DNA from: an uncultured Bacteroidota bacterium
GTDB lineage: Bacteria; Bacteroidota; Bacteroidia; B-17B0; Aurantibacillaceae
Assembly: GCA_937873155.1 (NCBI GenBank)
Contig: CALMVZ010000004.1
Span: forward strand, 112,696-176,695
Reading direction: 5' to 3'
Length of the DNA stretch: 64,000 nt
The position numbers and the translations under genes are program-made. Of this stretch, positions 57,584-64,000 are shown piece by piece; the stretch's first letter is position 1; the number at the start of each line of letters is the position of its first letter. The notes beneath the pieces were generated by a model. That model ran no database searches, was not told the origin of the DNA, and saw nothing but the letters and a program-made list of their open reading frames with translations.

Positions 57584-57658
57584 ACCTGCATCCGTTTTTT
57601 GTAACCGCAGCCTTCTTTTCACGTAATAAAAGGTGTATAAATCAATAATGGAATTACT

Positions 57659-58525
57659 ATGCGCCAACTAAAGATAACCAAACAGATCACCAACCGTGAA
57701 ACGGCCTCGTTAGACATGTATCTACAGGATATTGGGAAAGTAGAATTAATTTCTGCGGATGAAGAAGTAGATCTGGCGAGAAAGATCCGTGCCGGAGACC
57801 AACGCGCTTTAGATAAATTAGTGAAATCGAACTTACGTTTCGTAGTTTCGGTTTCGAAACAATACCAGAACCAGGGTTTGAGCCTGCCCGATCTGATAAA
57901 TGAAGGAAATTTAGGCTTGATAAAGGCCGCTCAACGTTTTGATGAGACCCGCGGTTTTAAATTTATCTCTTATGCGGTATGGTGGATCCGTCAAAGCATC
58001 TTACAAGCTTTGGCTGAACAAAGCCGTATCGTTCGTTTGCCACTCAATAAAATTGGCGCGATCAATAAAATAAATAAAACTTATTCGAAACTGGAGCAAC
58101 ATTTGGAACGCGAACCAAGTTTTGATGAGGTGGCTGAAGCTTTAGATATGTTACCGGGCGATATCATGGATACCATGAAAAATAATAACCGCCACTTAAG
58201 TATGGATGCTCCTTTGAGCAATGCAGAAGACGGAGGTAATATGTACGACCTGATGGAAAACCCTTCTGTAATCAGTCCTGATAAAGAATTAATAAGTGAT
58301 AGTTTACGCCAGGAAATTGAGCGTTCACTTTCTACTTTAACAGGAAGGGAAGCTGATGTGGTCCGTTTATATTTCGGATTAAGCGGAGGCCATGCGCATT
58401 CGTTAGAAGAGATCGGTGAAAAATTCGATCTTACACGTGAGCGCGTACGCCAGATAAAAGAAAAAGCAGTCCGCCGTTTGAAACACGGTTCGAGAAGTAA
58501 ATTGCTGAAATCGTATCTGGGTTAA
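57659..58525 (+). CDS. rpoD: Primary (housekeeping) RNA polymerase sigma factor
   Basis: This 288-residue sigma-70 factor carries region 1.2 ([18 protein letters not shown]), region 2 ([22 protein letters not shown], with [14 protein letters not shown] in 2.4), region 3 and region 4.2 ([23 protein letters not shown]). It lacks region 1.1 and the non-conserved insertion, as is normal for the primary sigma of Bacteroidota. It would recognise the TTG...TAnnTTTG promoters noted in this window. The conspicuous repeats just upstream may control it. Confidence 0.95.
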   Translation: MRQLKITKQITNRETASLDMYLQDIGKVELISADEEVDLARKIRAGDQRALDKLVKSNLRFVVSVSKQYQNQGLSLPDLINEGNLGLIKAAQRFDETRGFKFISYAVWWIRQSILQALAEQSRIVRLPLNKIGAINKINKTYSKLEQHLEREPSFDEVAEALDMLPGDIMDTMKNNNRHLSMDAPLSNAEDGGNMYDLMENPSVISPDKELISDSLRQEIERSLSTLTGREADVVRLYFGLSGGHAHSLEEIGEKFDLTRERVRQIKEKAVRRLKHGSRSKLLKSYLG

Positions 58526-58588
58526 TAGGTTAATGAGTTATAAAGTTGTTGAGTTATTTTTAGGTTAACTTAATAACCAATAACTTTT

Positions 58589-59041
58589 TCATTCCTTATT
58601 CTTACTGTCTATAAAGATCGTCACCGGCCCGTCGTTGATCAATTCAACTTTCATGTCGGCACCGAATTTCCCGGTTTTGATTTCTTTGCCCAGGTCGAGT
58701 TTCAGTTTTTTTACAAAATTCTCGTAAAGCGGGATTGCCTTTTCAGGCCGCGCTGCTTTTATGAATGAAGGACGGTTCCCTTTTTGAGTAGAGGCATGCA
58801 ATGTGAATTGACTTACCACTAAGATCTCGCCATTAATCTCTTTCACGCTTAAATTCATTTTTCCCTCGGTATCTGAAAAAATGCGCAGGTTGATCAGCTT
58901 TTGAATCAGCCAATCAGCGTCCTTTTCATCATCCGCATCTTCAATACCCACTAAAACCATTAAGCCGGTGTTTATAGAGGAAAAAACAGCATTTTCTATT
59001 GTTACGGAAGCGCTTTTAACACGTTGAATGACCAGTCGCAT
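58589..59041 (-). CDS. dtd: D-aminoacyl-tRNA deacylase
   Basis: Dtd hydrolyses D-amino acids from mischarged tRNA, keeping them out of proteins. The 150-residue protein starts MRLVIQRVKSASVTIE, the family N-terminus; a frame 19 residues longer exists, but the family supports ATG 59041. The catalytic motif SQFTLHAST and the C-terminal NDGPVTIFIDS (the NxGP cross-subunit motif) are both present. It is convergent with rpoD and divergent from the lipoprotein gene. Confidence 0.95.
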   Translation of the reverse strand: MRLVIQRVKSASVTIENAVFSSINTGLMVLVGIEDADDEKDADWLIQKLINLRIFSDTEGKMNLSVKEINGEILVVSQFTLHASTQKGNRPSFIKAARPEKAIPLYENFVKKLKLDLGKEIKTGKFGADMKVELINDGPVTIFIDSKNKE

Positions 59042-59110
59042 AAATGGAAATAATTGCTTAAATTTACGTTTAATTTCCCGAAGGGATGCCTTCGGCATAA
59101 AAGAACCTTA

Positions 59111-60091
59111 ATGAAAAAACTCATTTTATTTTCAGCTTTAACTTTAGCTTTCATAGCTTGTAGAAAAGACACCAAGGAAGAACCGGAACCGGAGCCGGCT
59201 CCAACTGTTGATTGTCCGGATGCAAGTTGTGTAGATCCAAGTACAACGTTTGTACCAAGTGGTTCAGGACCTTATTTAATTTTCAAATTCAAATTCGATT
59301 CAACCCAGGCACGTTTAAACAGTTTCGGGATGGCAGCTCCAATTCCTACTGCAAACGCAGGATTCTCACCGAAATTTAATGGCATGAGTGCTCATTATAT
59401 TGAAATGGCTCAAAATGATTTTACGCAAGTCGGACAAGGAAAAGTTCTATACAGGGCAGAAGAAACAAGCTGCGGAGGATCAAGCGCAATTGTATTTTGC
59501 AAATCTATAGTAGCCGCTGAAGGACAAACATTTTTTGCTATTCCTATTGCTTCGGTCACACCCGGAACTTATAAATGGTTAAGAGTTTCTTTGGCATATC
59601 AAAATTATGATATTCCGTTCTTAACAACTTCAACCGGGTCGGTTACACAATGGGGAACGATCGCTTCGTTCTTAGGTTATAACACTTATGTAAATAAGTA
59701 TAAGATCAAAAATCAGTATGCTGTACCAACTGCAAGTGTTGGCGGACCAGGAAATCACAAGCAAGGATATTGGGGATTTGAATGGTCTACTTTACCGCCG
59801 TTTGATGGTCAGCCGCAAGCAGGGGCAACTACTGTAGTAAATCCAAATCCAAATTCTTTGATCCCTCCGGGAAGTTGTTTGGTGACAGGTGAATTTTATG
59901 ATACAGGTTCTTCTGCTAATTCTCCTTTAGTGATCACTGGTACTGAGACTGCAGATAAGATCATCACGGTATCAATTTCGATCAACAAAAGTTTCGAATG
60001 GAAAGAAGTTAACTTTAACGGATACTATGAACCAATGGCAGGTGAATTTCCTGTTGATATGGGAACACGCGGCATGATAGCGAAGTACTAA
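59111..60091 (+). CDS. Secreted lipoprotein of unknown function
   Basis: This 326-residue protein starts at ATG 59111 with a lipoprotein signal (LTLAFIAC, lipid-attached Cys about residue 17); the longer frame from 59054 is not used. A short Glu/Pro linker (KEEPEPEPAPT) is followed by a beta-rich body with several Trp/Gly motifs (GYWGFEWSTLPPF, SFEWKEVNFNGYYEP). No family is recognised. The signal sequence opening MKKLILF is shared with the next gene, and a terminator separates the two. Likely an outer-membrane lipoprotein. Confidence 0.8.
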   Translation: MKKLILFSALTLAFIACRKDTKEEPEPEPAPTVDCPDASCVDPSTTFVPSGSGPYLIFKFKFDSTQARLNSFGMAAPIPTANAGFSPKFNGMSAHYIEMAQNDFTQVGQGKVLYRAEETSCGGSSAIVFCKSIVAAEGQTFFAIPIASVTPGTYKWLRVSLAYQNYDIPFLTTSTGSVTQWGTIASFLGYNTYVNKYKIKNQYAVPTASVGGPGNHKQGYWGFEWSTLPPFDGQPQAGATTVVNPNPNSLIPPGSCLVTGEFYDTGSSANSPLVITGTETADKIITVSISINKSFEWKEVNFNGYYEPMAGEFPVDMGTRGMIAKY

Positions 60092-60114
60092 ATCTTTTAG
60101 TCGTATTATATAGG

Positions 60115-60142
60115 GTCCGGGCATGTTGTCCGGACTTTTTTA
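60115..60142 (+). terminator. Terminator after the lipoprotein gene
   Basis: GTCCGG (60115-60120) pairs with CCGGAC (60130-60135), followed by a T run. Confidence 0.78.
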
Positions 60143-60189
60143 TTTTGGTACTGTCTTAAATTTTCATAGTTTTAATTAAAATTTGCCCA

Positions 60190-63100
60190 ATGAAAAAACT
60201 CATTTTATTTATTTTAATTCTTACTACACAAAATTTAAATTCCCAAAACGAAAATTTTGAAGAAGGAAGTTTAACGTTCCCAACCCCACCGGGTACAATT
60301 ACTATTGCTTCTACAAATGCTATTAATGGCTGGACTGTAAATGGCGGATCCAATTCAAGCTGGGGATCTACAGGAAATTGCACAAATACTACAGCTATAA
60401 CCGGAAATCCCAGTGCGTGTAAATTAATTAGTCCCGGCGCTTCAGGACACATTGATGGTATTATTGGCTCAGGTTATCCGATCTATTCGGTATTCGGTAA
60501 TACAACAACTACTTATCCCGGTGCCGCAACTGTGAATGGGTTCCAATGTTATGGAGATTGGTTCATTAAATTAAATGATCAGTTTCCGGGAGCGAGTGTT
60601 CAGAAAATAACAAAGGCAATTAATGTCACTCCTTCAAATTGTTTATTTGAATTTGCTTATATGTCGGTTGTACAAGGCTCGCATTGCTGTTGTGATGGAG
60701 GTGGATTTGCTTTAAAATTAAAGACTTTTGGTCCGGGATGTACGGGAGCAGGAACTTATACAAGCTGTCCGCAATTTACTTTAGCGCCTCCTGCAGGTGC
60801 GGGTTGTGTTCCTACGGGCTCATGTAACTCTCCCGGTACTTCTAATTCATACTTCGCAGCAACAGCTTCAGGGTGGAATTATACTAAATGGAAAAAAGGT
60901 GTAATTGATCTGACTTCTTATATTGGAGCATGCGTAAACTTAGAGGTCTTTGCGAAGGATTGTCCTTATAGTTCACATGCGGGATATGTTTATTTTGATG
61001 CGCAGTCATCATCGATGGATTTTATTGTGAACGGAAATTCATATAACGGTGCTGTGCCAATGTTCACTGTAGGTACTTGTGGTTCCGGTTCTACCGCAAC
61101 TATCACTGCGCCTCCTACAACAGGAGGTTATACGTGGACATGTCCGGGCCCTTATACCATTGCACCGGGTAGTGGCGGACAAACAATTTACACCGGCATT
61201 ACCGGAAATCATACGTTAACGATGAATCCTGAAGGAAGTTGTTTTCCGATAATCAGGGTTTTAGATGTGAATATTTCTCCTTCACCAAATCTGGCCATCG
61301 TAACATCTACGATGTATAGTTGTACAACCTATTCAAACGGAGTTGATATACAAATGGCGAGTGGAACTCCCATTTTCAGCAATACTCCGAATTACAATGT
61401 TTCATTCTCACCGGCTCAACCAACAACTACAACAAGCGCCACCTCGAATACCGGATCCTATTGGGGATTGGCTATTGGTATCAATACTATTACCATCACG
61501 GATGCTATGGGCTGTCCGAAATCTGTAACTTTAAATGTAACAGCTGCCCCTGCGGTTTCATCCTTCAGTATTGATTCTCCGTTTGGAACAACGGTTGGCT
61601 GTGCTCCTCCAAGCGTTTCATTGATCGCAGTGAATACGAATACGACATTAAGTAATATGAGTTATACATGGACAAGTTCCTTTACAGGTCCGCAAACAGG
61701 TTCTTCCATCAATGCAATAGCACCAAGCGGCCCGAATACTTATACAGTTATTGGTTATGATCCTGTTGCGGGTTCCTGCATGTCTTTTCAAACGATAACA
61801 ATAAATCAAAATTTGAGCGCGCCGAATTTTACGATCACACCCGTGCTTACACAGTCTATTGGTTGTAACCAACCGTGTAAATCTTTTACTGCAGTTTGTT
61901 CTACAACTTCTAATGTATTTGGTGCCTGGTATGATGTTTCAAGCGTGACTCCTGTTCCTATAACCGGCCCTTCAAGTGGTATAATTATAGTGTGCGCAGG
62001 AAAACCCGGTACTTATGCAGTTACTTACACTAATGTGATCACAGGATGTACAAGCACACAAACGGTGGCGGTAACTTCTAATACAAGTGTACCAACACTT
62101 ACTATTAGCTCAGTGCTAGGCGGCTTCGATGTGACTTGTACAAAACCTTGTTTACCATTAAACCTTAACACGAACGTTGTTATAGGCCCTACAACGTATA
62201 CGTGGACTAATTTAACTACAAACGTTAGCACATATCCTGCAACCGGAGGTTACACAGTGTGTGCAACCGGTGCAAATGTTCCCGGGAAATATTCGGCCAC
62301 TGTAAAAGACGGATTTGGTTGTGCGGTTACAACAACTGTTACTATCGGTATAGATACTTTACGGCCTGCACCAACATCAACGGCTACGCTGCCAAGTCTT
62401 TCTCCTGATAGTTATACGATCAATTGTTTCACTCCGAGTATTGCAGTTACAGGAGTGTCAAATCCGATGTACCCAGCAGGTAACTATAGTTGGACAGTTC
62501 CGCCAAGCTTAATTCAAAGTAATCAAACAGTAACCGTATCAATGGTAAATGTAACAGCTACTATGCCTTCATCAACAAACTATACTGTACTTGCAATGAA
62601 CCCTAATAATGGTTGTGTAGGCAGAAAACTCGTGAGGTTCTATAAAGATATTTTTGTACCACCATATTCAGCTGTGTTCACACCATCGGCAATTACCTGT
62701 GCGAATCCATGTGTTGCATTCACGCCAAATAATATTGTGCCAACCAATACGATCCCTGTCACATATACATTTACTTCTCCTCCGCCTACACAAACCGCAG
62801 CCACATCAGGTGCTTTATTTTGTGTGCCGGGTCCTTATACAATGACCTATATGAATGCGTTAAATGGTTGTACTGCCGTTGCAACTAATACTGTTCCGTT
62901 AAATGTGACACCACCTGCAACTTTAGCTCTGGCACCGGTATATATTCCGTGCGGATCATCAACAGCGACCATTTTTGCAGGTCACACAGCTTCAGCTTCT
63001 CCAAACTATTCGTACACATGGGAAGGTCCACCGTTAGCCGGGATGAGTTGTCCCGGCGGAGTTGGTTGTTATAGTTCTACTGTGAACTCACCGGGAGTTT

Positions 63101-63657
63101 ATGAAGTGAATATTTTAAACACGATCAATGGTTGCTCTGCTACGAATTCAGTTCAGGTGATTGCAGGTTCACTTGCACCACTAACTTCATCAGGTAACAG
63201 TACTATCTGTGCAGGTGAAACAACAACGTTAACAGCATCTGGTGCAACCACATATACCTGGAGTAGTGGTCCAACCACTTCAAGTATTGCGGTAAGTCCA
63301 ACTGTTAATACAACGTATACAGTAACAGGATCTACAACATCTGGTTCAATGACCTGTTTTAGCCAAACAACTGTTGATGTAACAGTTAATCCTTGTGTTG
63401 GTATCCGTGAATATGAAAAAGATCTTGGATTGACAGTGGCACCGAATCCGAACACCGGAAAATTTTCGGTTACTATTAAGTTGAAGCATGAGGCAGAGAT
63501 CATAATTTTAAATTCGCTCGGTCAGGAAGTTTTCAGGCAGATGATAAAAGATGGAAGAAATGAGATCAATACCGGAAATCTTGCAAAAGGTATCTATCAT
63601 TACAACATTAACCATAACAAACAACAGTTAAGCAGAGGTAAGATCATTATAGAATAA
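60190..63657 (+). CDS. Giant T9SS cargo protein with Ig/PKD-like repeats, paralog of the left-edge gene
   Basis: This 1155-residue protein has a signal peptide (~1-19, ending NLNSQ) and a Cys-rich N-terminal domain containing FAYMSVVQGSHCCCDGGGF. About ten Ig/PKD-like repeats follow, recognised by YTW or GxYxVT and paired Cys motifs. The final ~75 residues are a T9SS sorting domain (VAPNPNTGKFSVTI ... GIYHYNI). Residues ~557-735 match the visible end of the gene at 1-1845 (GCNQPCK / TCTKPCLPLN / GIDTLRPA). It is monocistronic, with its own terminator. A cell-surface adhesin is the simplest role, but it is inferred. Confidence 0.88.
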   Translation: MKKLILFILILTTQNLNSQNENFEEGSLTFPTPPGTITIASTNAINGWTVNGGSNSSWGSTGNCTNTTAITGNPSACKLISPGASGHIDGIIGSGYPIYSVFGNTTTTYPGAATVNGFQCYGDWFIKLNDQFPGASVQKITKAINVTPSNCLFEFAYMSVVQGSHCCCDGGGFALKLKTFGPGCTGAGTYTSCPQFTLAPPAGAGCVPTGSCNSPGTSNSYFAATASGWNYTKWKKGVIDLTSYIGACVNLEVFAKDCPYSSHAGYVYFDAQSSSMDFIVNGNSYNGAVPMFTVGTCGSGSTATITAPPTTGGYTWTCPGPYTIAPGSGGQTIYTGITGNHTLTMNPEGSCFPIIRVLDVNISPSPNLAIVTSTMYSCTTYSNGVDIQMASGTPIFSNTPNYNVSFSPAQPTTTTSATSNTGSYWGLAIGINTITITDAMGCPKSVTLNVTAAPAVSSFSIDSPFGTTVGCAPPSVSLIAVNTNTTLSNMSYTWTSSFTGPQTGSSINAIAPSGPNTYTVIGYDPVAGSCMSFQTITINQNLSAPNFTITPVLTQSIGCNQPCKSFTAVCSTTSNVFGAWYDVSSVTPVPITGPSSGIIIVCAGKPGTYAVTYTNVITGCTSTQTVAVTSNTSVPTLTISSVLGGFDVTCTKPCLPLNLNTNVVIGPTTYTWTNLTTNVSTYPATGGYTVCATGANVPGKYSATVKDGFGCAVTTTVTIGIDTLRPAPTSTATLPSLSPDSYTINCFTPSIAVTGVSNPMYPAGNYSWTVPPSLIQSNQTVTVSMVNVTATMPSSTNYTVLAMNPNNGCVGRKLVRFYKDIFVPPYSAVFTPSAITCANPCVAFTPNNIVPTNTIPVTYTFTSPPPTQTAATSGALFCVPGPYTMTYMNALNGCTAVATNTVPLNVTPPATLALAPVYIPCGSSTATIFAGHTASASPNYSYTWEGPPLAGMSCPGGVGCYSSTVNSPGVYEVNILNTINGCSATNSVQVIAGSLAPLTSSGNSTICAGETTTLTASGATTYTWSSGPTTSSIAVSPTVNTTYTVTGSTTSGSMTCFSQTTVDVTVNPCVGIREYEKDLGLTVAPNPNTGKFSVTIKLKHEAEIIILNSLGQEVFRQMIKDGRNEINTGNLAKGIYHYNINHNKQQLSRGKIIIE

Positions 63658-63681
63658 TTCTGATCTTAATAATTATAACAA

Positions 63682-63710
63682 AAGCCTTCTCAAAACGAGA
63701 GGGCTTTTTT
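63682..63710 (+). terminator. Terminator after the giant cargo gene
   Basis: AAGCCTTCTC pairs with GAGAGGGCTT (one G-T wobble) around AAAAC, followed by a T run. Confidence 0.82.
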
Positions 63711-63734
63711 GTTAAAAAATTTTCTTTTCACAAT

Positions 63735-63749
63735 GCTACAATTTGTAGC
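63735..63749 (+). promoter_or_regulatory. Palindrome GCTACA-ATT-TGTAGC upstream of the ORF6N gene
   Basis: A perfect 6-bp inverted repeat lies 44 bp before the start codon at 63794. TAGTTTTG (63772-63779) between them matches TAnnTTTG. The pair may be an operator and promoter. Confidence 0.45.
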
Positions 63750-63793
63750 CATCAATCCTTAATTTCTGATTTAGTTTTGATGTTTTTATAAAC

Positions 63794-64000
63794 ATGAGAA
63801 CAAATTTAATTGAACATGAAGTAGTAGGTAAGATCTACTTAATTCGTGGTAAGAAAGTAATGATGGATAGAGATCTAGGAGGGCTGTATGGAGTACCAAC
63901 GAAGATTTTAAATCAGGCGGTCAAACGAAATAAAGATCGTTTCCCTGAGGATTTTATGTTTCAGCTATCAAAATCGGAACTTGAAAATTGGAAGTCACAA
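63794..64000 (+). CDS. ORF6N-domain DNA-binding protein, 5' part only
   Basis: The 69 visible codons run without stop to the window edge. They match the ORF6N domain of phage anti-repressor-type proteins: IYLIRGKKVMMDRDLGGLYG followed by VPTKILNQAVKRNKDRFPEDFMFQL. Such proteins occur in prophages and as stand-alone chromosomal genes in Bacteroidota. A GCTACA/TGTAGC palindrome and a TAGTTTTG promoter element precede it. The C-terminal effector part lies beyond the window. Confidence 0.88.
   Translation, partial: MRTNLIEHEVVGKIYLIRGKKVMMDRDLGGLYGVPTKILNQAVKRNKDRFPEDFMFQLSKSELENWKSQ

Overview
The window is a low-GC chromosomal segment from a member of the Bacteroidota, probably a gliding or T9SS-rich lineage close to Flavobacteriales. 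The evidence is type IX secretion machinery (PorU, PorV, two PorP/SprF-family proteins, GldJ), many secreted proteins ending in the T9SS sorting domain, a short primary sigma factor without region 1.1, a short F1 epsilon subunit, and promoter-like TAnnTTTG elements. I found no tRNA, rRNA or CRISPR array.

Layout. 1-2.4 kb: the 5' part of a very large secreted Ig/PKD-like protein behind a cysteine-less thioredoxin-like protein. 2.5-5.9 kb: atpD-atpC, divergent from ribF and an overlapping LRR protein. 6-9 kb: a T9SS subtilase. 9-14 kb: a class II Fic protein preceded by a strikingly periodic operator-like array, then a PAS/GAF/PP2C phosphatase. 14-20 kb: a PD40 envelope protein, a secreted cupredoxin, purL and a PUR-family protein, with REP-like palindromes between them. 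20-29 kb: four tandem paralogous T9SS cargo proteins of about 690-700 aa, each gap holding a terminator. 29-32.3 kb: a PorP/SprF-family gene followed by an OmpA/PD40 gene. 32.4-34.4 kb: glutaryl-CoA dehydrogenase and rpe, separated by a plant-telomere-like 7-bp tandem repeat. 34.5-41.2 kb: two mirror-image modules, each pairing a small exported protein with a large T9SS cargo. 41.3-50.8 kb: a DUF2779-type nuclease, then porV and porU, divergent from a second porP-like gene and gldJ. 50.9-59 kb: murF, a cyclase-family hydrolase, a palindromic repeat cluster, a sensor kinase, fabI, recN, rpoD and dtd. 59-64 kb: a lipoprotein, a giant cargo protein that is a clear paralog of the left-edge gene, and the start of an ORF6N-domain gene.

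How the genes fit together. The PorU sortase and its partner PorV would process and anchor cargo made elsewhere in the window: the subtilase, the cupredoxin, the four tandem paralogs and the large Ig/jelly-roll proteins. GldJ and the PorP/SprF and OmpA-like proteins belong to the same envelope machinery. Housekeeping genes (atpDC, ribF, purL, rpe, murF, fabI, recN, rpoD, dtd) are interspersed.

The observations most worth following up are the phased repeat array before the Fic gene, the divergent small-protein/large-cargo modules, the tandem expansion of four cargo genes, the SIES substitution of the thioredoxin CXXC site beside a giant adhesin-like gene, and the paralogous giant proteins at the two ends.
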